NCBI GenBank assembly: GCA_937998305.1
Contig: CALLDL010000136.1
Span: 1 to 61,756 of the forward strand
Length of the DNA stretch: 61,756 nt
Direction: 5' to 3'
Origin: an uncultured Desulfobacterales bacterium
GTDB taxonomy: Bacteria; Desulfobacterota; Desulfobacteria; Desulfobacterales; UBA11574
The translations under genes and the position numbers were made by a program. The notes beneath the pieces are model-generated. The model did no database searches, was not told the DNA's origin, and worked only from the letters and a program-made list of their open reading frames with translations. Of the stretch, positions 8,841 through 17,160 are shown piece after piece; within the stretch, counting starts at the first letter, position 1, and every line of letters starts with the position of its first letter.

Positions 8841-9326
8841 ATGGTGAAGAAAATATTGATAGTCTCGGTATTTATCGCACTTGCCATTTGTCTGGTTTCA
8901 GCACCCGTGATAATGGCGGAAATGCCAAGTGCTGACCCGGTTTCACTTTGGAGTTACATCACCAAGGATTCACCATATAGTAAATGGTCGTACTGGCCCG
9001 ATCATCAAGGAATGCAGCTGAGCCGTGCGCCACATGGCACGTTACACAGGGTCTATGTAAACGACCGAGCGCTAAATTCGGCAGGACCCCCTCTTCAGTA
9101 TGGTTCCATTGAGGTCATGGAGAACTATCAGGGAGAAAGCGAAGAACTTAATAACATTACGGTTATGTACAAAGCCTATGGATACAACCCATTAGATGGC
9201 GATTGGTACTGGGCAAAATATACCCCTGATGGTAAGGCCATAAGCCACGGCAAACCCAGAAGCTGTATCGGCTGCCACGGGACCCGTGCAAAAAATGATT
9301 TTGTAGTGGTGCATGAATTTAAATAA
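8841..9326 (+). CDS. Cytochrome P460-like monohaem protein
   Basis: 161 aa. A Sec signal peptide (cleavage after IMA near residue 26) and one haem c site C142-IGC-H146 close to the C-terminus. SRAPHGTLHRVYVNDRAL, a PLQYGSIEVMENY segment and DGDWYWAKYTPDG match the P460 domain pattern. Characterised cytochromes P460 oxidise hydroxylamine/NO or act on c'-beta-type ligands through a Lys-crosslinked haem; here K111 (VMYKAYGY) is a candidate crosslink residue by motif position. Function in an anaerobe may be NO or sulfur-species handling. AAGGAG fixes the start. Confidence 0.82.
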   Translation: MVKKILIVSVFIALAICLVSAPVIMAEMPSADPVSLWSYITKDSPYSKWSYWPDHQGMQLSRAPHGTLHRVYVNDRALNSAGPPLQYGSIEVMENYQGESEELNNITVMYKAYGYNPLDGDWYWAKYTPDGKAISHGKPRSCIGCHGTRAKNDFVVVHEFK

Positions 9327-9387
9327 CTTCAAATAATGTTCTGCCATTACCATTGTTTCAGAACAACTCGAAATACAAAGTGAAACT

Positions 9388-9413
9388 CCCCGCCTTAAAA
9401 GGCGGGGCTTCTT
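9388..9413 (+). terminator. Rho-independent terminator
   Basis: Stem CCCCGCCTT/AAGGCGGGG (9388-9396/9399-9407) followed by CTTCTT, 60 bases after the P460 gene. Confidence 0.75.
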
Positions 9414-9492
9414 AAATTACTCTGAGTTCAAATATCTCTCCAGTACCATTTATCATTTGTTGTCAACGTATATAACACATTAGGATGCTTTC

Positions 9493-10143
9493 ATGAATAG
9501 ACGGAGACGATTTCTTAAAATGTCGCTCGAATTCATCACGGGTATGGGCCTTTTTTTTAGCCCTCTTTTCTCGTGGATTCGACCTGTTCATGCGAAAATT
9601 CAAAAAGTTATCCTTCCGAAAGATACCCCTCGAGAAGACCTCGCCTATAAAAATCCAGCCGAGTTGGACACCCACAACCTTGATCTTACGCCCTTACAAG
9701 ATTTCAAAACTATGGGAATAACGGGTCATCAGACGGATCTCGATACCTGGCGCCTTGAAATTTCAGGACATGTTGAGATGCCACTTCATCTGAGGTATTC
9801 AGAGATCCTCGCCCTTCCAGCAATTGAACGGGATGTCCTCATGATTTGTCCTGGAATTTTTGCCAATCACGGCCGTTGGAAAGGAATTTCAATGAAGGTT
9901 CTGTTCCAAAAGGTCAAAGTGAAAAATGGTGGAACGCTCGTGACCTTTAGAGGTCCGGAAGGTAAATATGAAAAAGTAGAACAATTTCACCTAAAGGATG
10001 TCTTCTCCAATAAAGTATTTTTGGCATATGAGGTGAATGGAAAAGCCCTTCCCCAAAAGCATGGTTTTCCACTTCGTGTAGTTGCAGAAGGGCATTTTGG
10101 ATTTAACTGGGTAAAATATGTGCATAAAGTCACTGTGGACTAA
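9493..10143 (+). CDS. Exported molybdopterin protein, sulfite oxidase/MsrP fold
   Basis: 216 aa. The N-terminus RRRRFLK plus a hydrophobic stretch is a Tat-type signal. The body is a short oxidoreductase molybdopterin-binding domain; the conserved molybdenum-ligating Cys is C119 (LMICPG), flanked by WRLEISG and GRWKGISMKVLF. It is smaller than MsrP (about 330 aa) and lacks the C-terminal Mo-co dimerisation domain of sulfite oxidase. The proposed site is the periplasm; the substrate is unknown (sulfoxide or a sulfur oxyanion are possible). It forms its own unit after a terminator and does not obviously need a neighbouring membrane subunit. Confidence 0.82.
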   Translation: MNRRRRFLKMSLEFITGMGLFFSPLFSWIRPVHAKIQKVILPKDTPREDLAYKNPAELDTHNLDLTPLQDFKTMGITGHQTDLDTWRLEISGHVEMPLHLRYSEILALPAIERDVLMICPGIFANHGRWKGISMKVLFQKVKVKNGGTLVTFRGPEGKYEKVEQFHLKDVFSNKVFLAYEVNGKALPQKHGFPLRVVAEGHFGFNWVKYVHKVTVD

Positions 10144-10287
10144 CCCGGCAGAATTTTTTATATCTATGTTATTATTTTAATTAATGGTTCCAAACTAAGA
10201 TTCGTGGAAAAAATTGCCGATCGAATATCAAAACTTATTATAAATAACATCCATGAGTTCAACCCACTTAATGGAAATTAAGAACAT

Positions 10288-10644
10288 TTAGGATAATAAA
10301 TTATAGAACTTTTTTAGACTGTTACCAACAACAGTAAATTCACAAGACACAGATTGGGTGGCGGGTTGGTGGACAAAATTGACTTCAATTTCAAGCTCAA
10401 GCCTGCTCTGAAGGCAAAGCATGTAATTACCTCGTTTTTTGATCTCAGGAAGGCAATCAATCGTTGAAAAATGACCATAAACACTAAGGATATCCTCATA
10501 TTTGTTCTCTATAATCTGATTGCCATCAAAGAGCTTATCATAATAAAGGAAGTAGTCAACTTCGGCAAGCACTTGCTGACCTTCCTTGAGTTTTCCTCGT
10601 CCTGAGTCATCAAATGCTATATCGCATCTTTCAAATACAGTCAT
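10288..10644 (-). CDS. Small conserved-looking hypothetical protein
   Basis: 118 aa from the ATG at 10644; the frame is open further upstream but that part overlaps the promoter side of the next gene and reads as random hydrophobic sequence. The product looks like a compact beta protein (GRGKLKEGQQVLAEVDYFL ... LCLQSRLELEIEV ... SVSCEFTV). There is no convincing ribosome binding site. I do not recognise a family. It is divergent from the first arsR. Confidence 0.5.
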   Translation of the reverse strand: MTVFERCDIAFDDSGRGKLKEGQQVLAEVDYFLYYDKLFDGNQIIENKYEDILSVYGHFSTIDCLPEIKKRGNYMLCLQSRLELEIEVNFVHQPATQSVSCEFTVVGNSLKKFYNLLS

Positions 10645-10778
10645 AGTGACAATATACCATAATACCAAGCGAGAAACCATTAATAAAAAGTACCCAAAAT
10701 ACTTTGTTATTATTTTAATTAAAAGTGCCAAACCAATTCCAGCCCATTATTCCCCCTGTAAAATTTTCAACAAAATAT

Positions 10779-10824
10779 TTGACACGCTTCAAACCAATCT
10801 ATATATACTATTTTAAGAATATAG
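10779..10824 (+). promoter_or_regulatory. Promoter and candidate ArsR operator (first arsR)
   Basis: TTGACA (10779-10784), 17-bp spacer, TATATA (10802-10807). An inverted repeat CTATAT (10799-10804) / ATATAG (10819-10824) overlaps the -10 and start site, the usual place for autorepression by an ArsR protein. Confidence 0.6.
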
Positions 10825-10832
10825 GAGGCGGC

Positions 10833-11174
10833 ATGAAAACATTTGCCAAAGTTATGAAGGCCCTTTCAGATCCCAACAGGGTAAAAATTGTGAAGTTGCT
10901 TCAACAAAAGGTGATGTGTGTTTGCGAGCTCCAGGCAGCCTTGAAGATTTCCCAGCCGAGCGTCTCCAAGCACCTTAAAATACTTGAAGAGGCCGGATTG
11001 GTCGATTATCAGAAAGATGGCCTGTGGGTGAATTATTATCTTGCCGACGGGAAACAAAGCCCTTATTCGGCCAGCCTTTTGGGCCATCTAAGACATTGGC
11101 TGGACAATGATCCGGAAATAGCCGAACTTATAAAAAAAGCACCGTTTCTAAACAGAGAAGAATTGACCGGGTAA
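10833..11174 (+). CDS. ArsR/SmtB-family repressor
   Basis: 113 aa from the ATG at 10833 (AGGAGG directly upstream). A winged helix-turn-helix with the thiol sensor pair C29-V-C31 at the start of the alpha-3 region (MCVCELQ), the position used by As(III)/Sb(III)-type sensors, and the recognition helix SQPSVSKHLKIL. It should derepress its own transcript on binding a thiophilic metalloid. It is followed after 353 bases by a DUF318 permease operon, which is its likely target. Confidence 0.92.
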   Translation: MKTFAKVMKALSDPNRVKIVKLLQQKVMCVCELQAALKISQPSVSKHLKILEEAGLVDYQKDGLWVNYYLADGKQSPYSASLLGHLRHWLDNDPEIAELIKKAPFLNREELTG

Positions 11175-11527
11175 TTTTTTGCATTAATATATAGCTAAAT
11201 TGGCATATAACTATTTAGATTGATTTAAAACACCTGTTTTTTTCAGGCGAATCCATCATTAGTTATTGTCTATCCAGAAATGAGGATTTTTGTTCAAGGT
11301 CAAGCCTCCGTCCCATAGGGTCTAAGCCCCGGACGTGCATGCGAAAAAAATAACCATCCCAGTACGATCTGCCGGACCTACGGGACAGGCAGGCATATGT
11401 GTTAATATTCCGAGGATTATTTTTTGAGCATAACCCCAGAAAAATAGGCTTCGCATTTCACAGGGCAGGCGCAGAGATTGGGCAAAAAAACCATTTATGA
11501 GTGGACACTATTTAAGGAGGAAAAAAC
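11175..11527. other. Intergenic stretch carrying a dispersed repeat
   Basis: 353 bases without a gene between arsR and the permease. About 11285-11490 resembles a segment at 41495-41617 (see repeat). AAGGAGGAAAAAAC before 11528 is the permease ribosome binding site. No clear promoter of its own was found, so co-transcription with arsR is possible. Confidence 0.5.
11285..11490. repeat. Dispersed non-coding repeat, copy 1
   Basis: Shares three blocks in the same order with 41495-41617: ATTTTTGTTCAAG(g/t)TCAAG, GAGGATTA....TTTGAGC, and GCAGA(g/a)ATTGGGCAAAA. The spacing differs between the copies, so this is a diverged intergenic repeat family, not a recent transposon. No transposase is visible. 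Confidence 0.55.
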
Positions 11528-12913
11528 ATGGGCAACGCAACCATAGCCCAAAAATCACCGGCAACGGTGAAAGAATCCGAAGAAATTGAAAAAGAAGTCC
11601 CACCGAGTCTAATCGACTGGAAGACCATTTGGAAGCCGCTGAGCGTTATCGTGGGTGGTTTTATCATTTTTTTCTGGCTCCCTGTAGGCAACAGCCGTTT
11701 CAACGGCGCCGTGATCGAAGCGCTGGCCCTTGCCAAGTGGTATGCTCAGGAGCACGTGATTCTTTGCCTGGTCCCGGCCTTTTTCATCGCCGGTGCCATT
11801 GCCTGTTTCGTGTCCCAGGCCGCGGTCATGAAATATCTGGGTGCTGGCGCCAAAAAGGTGCTGGCGTATGGAGTGGCGTCGGTATCCGGTTCTATCCTGG
11901 CCGTCTGCTCCTGTACGGTCTTACCTCTTTTTGCCAGCATCTGGAAGCGCGGCGCCGGTCTGGGGCCAGCCATTGCCTTTCTTTATTCAGGACCGGCCAT
12001 CAATGTGCTGGCCATTGTGCTGACCGCCCGGGTCCTGGGACTTGCCATCGGTACGGCCCGTGCGGTAGGAGCGATAATTTTTAGCATCGTCATCGGGCTG
12101 ATCATGCATTTTCTTTTTAGAAAAGAAGAAGAAGCCAAAGCCCAGGCAGCCATGCACATGCCCGAACCTGATGTGGAACGTCCCCTGTGGCAGAATGTCA
12201 TATATTTTGCCACCATGGTGTTTATTCTTATTTTTGCTACCTGGGGAAAACCCGCCGAGACTGTTGGTTTGTGGAACGCCATCTACGGTATCAAGTGGCT
12301 GACGACCGGCATTTTTGCGATGATTCTGGGCGTGCTTCTCATCATCTGGTTCAAGATAAAGGCCTATAAGGTTGGGCTGGCCGGTGCGGCAATCCTGGTT
12401 ATGGCTCTTCTTTTCCCGCACGAGCCTCTCATTGCCTTTTCCACAGGGATTATTGGTTTGGTGTGGATGATCACCACCACACGCGGAGAGACCGAAAACT
12501 GGTTTCTATCTTCCTGGGATTTCACCAAACAAATCATGCCGCTGCTCTTTGCCGGGGTCCTGGTAGCCGGTCTTCTTTTGGGGCGTCCCGGTTCAGAGGG
12601 CCTCATTTCATCAAAGTGGGTGAGCGGTCTGGTGGGCGGAAACTCCCTGTGGGCAAACCTTTTTGCTTCTATTGCCGGCGCATTCATGTACTTTGCTACC
12701 CTTACGGAGGTTCCGATTTTGCAGGGGCTCCTCGGCTCAGGCATGGGCCAGGGACCGGCCCTGGCGCTGCTCCTTGCCGGCCCTGCCCTGAGTCTGCCGA
12801 ACATGCTGGTGATCCGAAGCGTGCTGGGCACCAAAAAGACGGTTGCCTACATTATCCTGGTGGTTATCATGTCCACCATCAGCGGGATGATCTTCGGGCA
12901 TTTTTATGCATAG
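11528..12913 (+). CDS. DUF318/ArsP-like permease
   Basis: 461 aa. A cytoplasmic N-terminal segment of about 35 residues and roughly 10 membrane helices. The family signature C-SC-T (AVCSCTVLPLFASIWKRG) sits in the first half, followed by FLYSGPAINVLAIV; the second half has a parallel repeat (TEVPILQGLLGSGMG...LLAGPALSLPN). This is the PF03773 permease group, which includes ArsP methylarsenite exporters and putative Cu/Zn exporters. The ArsR gene upstream and thiol-redox genes downstream support metal(loid) efflux; the substrate is not assigned. Confidence 0.88.
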   Translation: MGNATIAQKSPATVKESEEIEKEVPPSLIDWKTIWKPLSVIVGGFIIFFWLPVGNSRFNGAVIEALALAKWYAQEHVILCLVPAFFIAGAIACFVSQAAVMKYLGAGAKKVLAYGVASVSGSILAVCSCTVLPLFASIWKRGAGLGPAIAFLYSGPAINVLAIVLTARVLGLAIGTARAVGAIIFSIVIGLIMHFLFRKEEEAKAQAAMHMPEPDVERPLWQNVIYFATMVFILIFATWGKPAETVGLWNAIYGIKWLTTGIFAMILGVLLIIWFKIKAYKVGLAGAAILVMALLFPHEPLIAFSTGIIGLVWMITTTRGETENWFLSSWDFTKQIMPLLFAGVLVAGLLLGRPGSEGLISSKWVSGLVGGNSLWANLFASIAGAFMYFATLTEVPILQGLLGSGMGQGPALALLLAGPALSLPNMLVIRSVLGTKKTVAYIILVVIMSTISGMIFGHFYA

Positions 12914-12969
12914 CTTGTATTAAGACGAAACAAAAAGAAATTATCACGAAAGGACGAAAGGAGAAAAAC

Positions 12970-13203
12970 ATGGAAATTAAAGTACTGGGCCCCGGATGCC
13001 CAAAGTGCAAGCAGACCGAACAGAATGTAAAGGATGCCGTTGCTGAAACCGGCGTCGACGCCACGGTAGAAAAAGTTACCGATATCATGGAAATTGCCGG
13101 CTACGGTGTTTTCGGCACCCCTTCTGTTATCATCGACGGCGAAGTTAAAAGCGTCGGCAAGATTCCGGGTAAAGAAGAAATCAAAACCTGGATTGCAAAA
13201 TAG
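12970..13203 (+). CDS. Small thioredoxin-like redox-active disulfide protein
   Basis: 77 aa from the ATG at 12970. Glutaredoxin/thioredoxin mini-fold with C10-PKC13 and the cis-Pro loop (GTPSVIIDG). It belongs to the MTH895/redox-active disulfide protein 2 type, often found beside DUF318 permeases. Cytosolic. It may reduce the permease or the metalloid; this rests on gene context. Confidence 0.9.
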   Translation: MEIKVLGPGCPKCKQTEQNVKDAVAETGVDATVEKVTDIMEIAGYGVFGTPSVIIDGEVKSVGKIPGKEEIKTWIAK

Positions 13204-13229
13204 AGAACAAAAAAATCGAGGAAATGAAA

Positions 13230-13601
13230 ATGGTTGATGAATGTTGTACACCGGAAGGAAATATTATGATACTGGTCTGCTCGGGCGGCTCAAATGTCGG
13301 TCAGCTGAGTAACCAGGCGGCAATTGAACTGACGCAGGAAGGATTCGGCAAGATGTTTTGCCTGGCCGGTATCGGCGGTCATTTGGGTGGTTTTGTTCAA
13401 TCTGCCAAAGATGTTCCTGCTGTGGTAGCCATTGACGGATGTGAAGTGGGCTGTGCCAAAGCGATTCTGGAGCACACGGAAATCCCAACAAAAAATTACA
13501 TGGTGCTGACGGATCTGGGTATTGAAAAGAATAAAGATTTTAATCTTAAAGCCGAGGATATTAAGAAAGTTAAAGCAGCAGTTCGATCCGTCTGTGAATA
13601 A
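13230..13601 (+). CDS. DGC-domain putative zinc-binding protein
   Basis: 123 aa from the ATG at 13230, which has better ribosome-binding-site spacing (GAGG 8 bases away) than the ATG at 13224. VCSGGSNVGQLSNQAA, CLAGIGG and the D-G-C motif (AIDGCEVGCAK) identify the DGC family, predicted to bind zinc through its Cys residues. It is common in anaerobe operons with permeases and thioredoxins. Biochemical function is not established. Confidence 0.85.
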   Translation: MVDECCTPEGNIMILVCSGGSNVGQLSNQAAIELTQEGFGKMFCLAGIGGHLGGFVQSAKDVPAVVAIDGCEVGCAKAILEHTEIPTKNYMVLTDLGIEKNKDFNLKAEDIKKVKAAVRSVCE

Positions 13602-13666
13602 GATATTTTTAAAATGTTTCAGCTACGGTTACACCCGGTTCATGCTGTGGATAAGGAGTTGGTTTG

Positions 13667-14053
13667 GTGAAAAAACTACGTTTGGGGATTTGTCTTCCAC
13701 TCTTGATATGTTTGTTTTTATTCATACCGATTTTAGGAAATGTCCGGGCAGATGAATTTAAAAACCTGCCGGTCAAAGGGATGGTTACCATGATCGATCT
13801 GGGCGCCAAAAAGTGCATCCCGTGCAAAATGATGGCGCCGATCCTGGAAAAGATGGAAAAAGTGTACAAAGGAAAAGCGGTGATTGCCTTTATCGACGTT
13901 TGGGAGCATCGGGAACCGATCCACCGGTTCGGTATCCGGGCAATTCCCACGCAAATCTTTTACGATAAAAGCGGAAAAGAAGTCTACCGCCATGTTGGGT
14001 TTTTAGCTGAAAAGGATATCATCGTACAACTGGAGAAGATGGGTGTCAAGTAA
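13667..14053 (+). CDS. Exported thioredoxin-like protein
   Basis: 128 aa from GTG 13667 (AAGGAG 9 bases upstream); TTG 13664 is an alternative. A signal/anchor segment (residues 7-25, then VRADEF) precedes a thioredoxin domain with the active site K-C-IPC-K and the cis-Pro region IRAIPTQIF. With the CcdA-like gene only 6 bases downstream it should be a periplasmic reductant fed by CcdA. Confidence 0.88.
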   Translation: MKKLRLGICLPLLICLFLFIPILGNVRADEFKNLPVKGMVTMIDLGAKKCIPCKMMAPILEKMEKVYKGKAVIAFIDVWEHREPIHRFGIRAIPTQIFYDKSGKEVYRHVGFLAEKDIIVQLEKMGVK

Positions 14054-14059
14054 ATCGTT

Positions 14060-14770
14060 ATGGTTGAATCATTCTTTTTGACGGTAAACGAGTGGATTGC
14101 CGGTGGCACTGCAATTGCTGCTTTGGGCTGTTTTGTGTGGGGAATGATCAGCGTGCTGTTCAGTCCGTGCCATCTGGCATCGATTCCGCTTATCATTGCC
14201 TATGTGGGCGGCCAGCACCGGGCATTGAGCCCCAAACAGGCGGGAGCTTATGCGGCCCTGTTTACGCTGGGGCTGTTTATCACCATTACGGTCATTGGCA
14301 TTGTTTTCGCATTACTGGGCCGGATGCTTGGGGACGTTGGGAACTACTGGCAGATTCTGATCGGCCTGTTGCTGGTCTGGGTGGCTCTGGGCATTTTGGG
14401 TGTAGAGAAATGCGCTATGTCCGGAAGTTTGTTGTATCGCATTAACTTAAAAGGTCTTTTCGGTTCCTTTGCACTGGGTCTGGCGTACGGAGTTCTTTCA
14501 GGTTCCTGTACCTTCGGATTTATCGCCCCGATTTTGGCGATTATTTCGGTCCAGCAAAAATTGGCAACCGGGATTCTGTTTATTGTATTGTTTGCCGTCG
14601 GTCACTGTCTGCCGATCGTGATTGCCGGAAGCTCTACAGCCGCTGTCAGACGCCTGATGGAAAACAGCACTTGGCAGGATGCTGGCAACTGGTTCAGAAA
14701 AGGTGCCGGTATGGTCATCGGTCTTTTGGGGATCTATTTTATTATCTATCCTTTTTTGAGTAGTTTGTAA
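14060..14770 (+). CDS. ccdA: CcdA-type thiol-disulfide electron carrier
   Basis: 236 aa, about six membrane helices. Paired Cys in two related motifs, SPCHLASIPL (first repeat) and SGSCTFGFIAP (second repeat), are the redox pair that moves electrons across the membrane. It takes electrons from cytosolic thioredoxin and passes them to periplasmic thioredoxin-like proteins, here most simply the exported thioredoxin upstream. It is the last gene of the arsR-permease operon. The coupling to a permease/DGC set, not to cytochrome c assembly genes, suggests periplasmic thiol maintenance. Confidence 0.9.
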   Translation: MVESFFLTVNEWIAGGTAIAALGCFVWGMISVLFSPCHLASIPLIIAYVGGQHRALSPKQAGAYAALFTLGLFITITVIGIVFALLGRMLGDVGNYWQILIGLLLVWVALGILGVEKCAMSGSLLYRINLKGLFGSFALGLAYGVLSGSCTFGFIAPILAIISVQQKLATGILFIVLFAVGHCLPIVIAGSSTAAVRRLMENSTWQDAGNWFRKGAGMVIGLLGIYFIIYPFLSSL

Positions 14771-15309
14771 TTCGCTTTACTCATGACCAAACAGACAATC
14801 AATCGAGGGAACATGTTTGCGCAAAAAGATTCATCGTTCAATTGCATCGTACCAGACACGACTTCAATATTTTTGCTTGACATCGAATCCCCCTTGTTGT
14901 ACTACATTGTATCATATCCAAAAAGTTGATTGCCATGACAATGAATGATCCATCCATATCGAACGTTTACAGCATGATGCCCATGATGCCCACCCGAGGT
15001 GCGCCCATGGATTGATCATTTGATATTTCCGATCGTTAAAGCCGTGGGTGCTGAAAAACCCACGGCTTTTTTATTTTTTAAGGAAGAATTATCGTATGTT
15101 TTTAACGCCTTTTACATCAAATATCCACTTTGTCTTCATGCATGTCCTGGTATGCCTATGGATAATGTTGGGGCTCCTTGGGGAGCCGTTTCATCGAAGT
15201 TTATCCTGATGTCGTTATTTATAGCATTTTTCAAAATACCGTTCGTTTTAAAGTAATCGGAACATTTTTTGAAAAATTTTTATCAGCCATACTCAAAGGA
15301 GGTATATCC
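14771..15309. other. Long leader region before the homocysteine genes
   Basis: 539 bases without a supported gene. It contains the hairpin at 15041-15073 and a tandem CATGATGCCC repeat just upstream (14970-14993). About 240 nt lie between the hairpin and the DUF39 start. No named riboswitch could be matched. The frames 14999-15256 and the upstream extension of DUF39 have no ribosome binding site. Confidence 0.45.
15041..15073 (+). terminator. Rho-independent terminator upstream of the homocysteine operon
   Basis: Stem GCCGTGGGT/ACCCACGGC (15041-15049/15058-15066) followed directly by TTTTTT. It lies 271 bases after ccdA and 240 before DUF39, so it is either the late end of the previous operon or an attenuator in the DUF39 leader. 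Confidence 0.7.
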
Positions 15310-16500
15310 ATGGCTAAAACCATAGAAGAAATCAATGGAAAAATTCAATCGGGAAAGGTGGTAGTATTCACCGCCGAAGAGATTATCGATGTGGTCCAAG
15401 AAAAAGGGATCAAACAGGCCGTTCGTGAAGTGGATGTCGTTACCACGGGGACCTTTAGCCCCATGTGTTCTTCAGGCGCTTTTTTCAACATAAAACAGCC
15501 AAAAGAAAAGATGAAGCTCGGCGGCGGATTCGCCACGTTGAACGGCGTGCCGGCGTATGCCGGTCTGGCGGCGGCTGACATCTACGTGGGGGCAACGGCA
15601 ATTCCCGACAGCGACCCGCGTAACAGCAATGGTCTCCCCGGAAAGTATCGGTATGGCGGCGCCCACGTTATCGAAGATCTGGTTGCCGGAAAAAAAGTCC
15701 TTCTAAAGGGCGGTGGCTATGGTACCGATTGTTATCCGCTTTTAACCCGTGAACAGACGATCGGTTTGGATGACATGAATGATGCGTTTTTGTTCAACCC
15801 GAGAAACTGCTATCAGAACTATAATGTTGCCGTCAACCTTTCCGATAAACCCATATACACCTATATGGGCAAACTCAAACCAAAACTGGGAAATGCCTAT
15901 TATTGCAGTGCCGGTCAGCTGTCACCCTTGTTTAACGATCCGTATTTTCGTACCATCGGTATCGGCACCCGTGTGTTTCTTAGCGGTGCCGAGGGTTACG
16001 TTGCCTGGCCCGGCACCCAGCACAACCCCAATGCGCCGCGGCTGGAAAACGGCACTCCCCAAATCCCGGCCGGAACCGTTGCCCTGATCGGGGATATGCG
16101 ACAGATGACCACCGAGTGGCTTCGGGCGGTTACTTTTAGAGGATATGGTGTGACCCTGAGCGTTGCCGTGGGTGTCCCCATTCCCATTATAGACGAAGAC
16201 ATATTGCGTTCGGTTTGTGTTACCGACGCCCAGCTTAAAGCACCGGTGGTTGATTACAGTGAATTCTATCCAACCGGTCAAGGGGAAGCAAAACTGGGTG
16301 AAGTCACCTATAAGGAGCTGAAATCCGGAAGCATTCACATAAAAGATCAGGATGTGCCGACCGGATCTTTTTCCAGCTATGCCCTGGCCCGAAAGGTGGC
16401 CCATCATCTCAAACAGCTTATTCAGGAAGGCGATTTTTTACTGACGCAATTCCAGGCGCCGCTTCCGGGTGCTGCCATAGGAAAGGGGGCCACAGAATGA
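15310..16500 (+). CDS. DUF39 homocysteine biosynthesis protein
   Basis: 396 aa from ATG 15310 (GGAGG upstream). TGTFSPMCSSGAFFN contains the conserved Cys expected for the catalytic persulfide/thiol step; LGGGFATLNGVPAYAGL and GGGYGTDCYPLL are further family blocks. In Methanosarcina and sulfate reducers this family, with a NIL-ferredoxin partner, makes homocysteine from aspartate semialdehyde and sulfide, replacing O-acyl-homoserine routes. The partner gene overlaps the stop by 4 bases here, so the pathway assignment is well supported. Confidence 0.93.
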   Translation: MAKTIEEINGKIQSGKVVVFTAEEIIDVVQEKGIKQAVREVDVVTTGTFSPMCSSGAFFNIKQPKEKMKLGGGFATLNGVPAYAGLAAADIYVGATAIPDSDPRNSNGLPGKYRYGGAHVIEDLVAGKKVLLKGGGYGTDCYPLLTREQTIGLDDMNDAFLFNPRNCYQNYNVAVNLSDKPIYTYMGKLKPKLGNAYYCSAGQLSPLFNDPYFRTIGIGTRVFLSGAEGYVAWPGTQHNPNAPRLENGTPQIPAGTVALIGDMRQMTTEWLRAVTFRGYGVTLSVAVGVPIPIIDEDILRSVCVTDAQLKAPVVDYSEFYPTGQGEAKLGEVTYKELKSGSIHIKDQDVPTGSFSSYALARKVAHHLKQLIQEGDFLLTQFQAPLPGAAIGKGATE

Positions 16501-16913
16501 AACAGATGAAACTTGTTTTTATTTTCCCGGAAAACATTGTTGAAGAGCCCGTTACCTACAACCTGATTTCCGAATACGGCGTCCGGGTCAACATTCTGCG
16601 CGCCAGCATCGATCCCGGAAAGCAGGGGCGAATGGTCGTGGAATTGAGTGGCGAGGAAATCCAAATTTCACAGGGCTTGAACTATCTTGAAAACGTCGGT
16701 GTACGGGTTACGCCATTGGGCCAAAATATCCAGCGTCTAGAAGACCGATGCACCAGCTGCACGTCTTGTATACCCCACTGTCCGACTCAGGCGCTGGACG
16801 TAGATCGTGAGTCCTGGAATGTAACCTTTGATCCTGAAAAGTGTATTGTTTGTTTCTCTTGTCTGGAAACTTGCATTTATAACGCCATGTCGGTGGAAGA
16901 ACAGTTTGCATAG
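16497..16913 (+). CDS. NIL-domain ferredoxin, DUF39 partner
   Basis: 138 aa. An N-terminal NIL domain (about 3-75, LVFIFPENIVEEPVTYNL) as found in methionine ABC transporters, then two [4Fe-4S] motifs (CTSCTSCIPHCP and CIVCFSCLETC). It supplies electrons for the sulfur-insertion step of homocysteine synthesis; the NIL domain may sense a sulfur amino acid. ATGA overlap with DUF39 implies coupled translation. Confidence 0.93.
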   Translation: MKQMKLVFIFPENIVEEPVTYNLISEYGVRVNILRASIDPGKQGRMVVELSGEEIQISQGLNYLENVGVRVTPLGQNIQRLEDRCTSCTSCIPHCPTQALDVDRESWNVTFDPEKCIVCFSCLETCIYNAMSVEEQFA

Positions 16914-16935
16914 GGATTCAATGCTTATTATCACG

Positions 16936-16959
16936 CCGCAGCCGTTTTTACGGCTGCGG
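16936..16959 (+). terminator. Hairpin after the NIL-ferredoxin gene
   Basis: Stem CCGCAGCCGT/ACGGCTGCGG with a TTTT loop (16936-16959), 22 bases past the stop. No T-run follows, so it may act with Rho or protect the 3' end. Confidence 0.55.
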
Positions 16960-17160
16960 TGACCGTCCGTCTCAGATGAATTGTCAAAGTGCTTGTGGAA
17001 TAATTTGCTATCCCGTAGAAACCATTGCATCGCAAAACTGCGGCGACATCGAAATTTTAAGATTTTAGGTTGAAATTATACAGGCTATAGAGTTATTTTG
17101 ACAGTTAGCCGTTGAAAAACATGGAATGGATTACATAGAAAAACGCCTGCGGAGAGAATA

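Noticed and set aside
12463-13203. 246-codon frame overlapping the permease
   Set aside because: Its first part is the permease in another frame (His/Gly/Arg-rich); only the last 77 codons are real, as the small thioredoxin from 12970.
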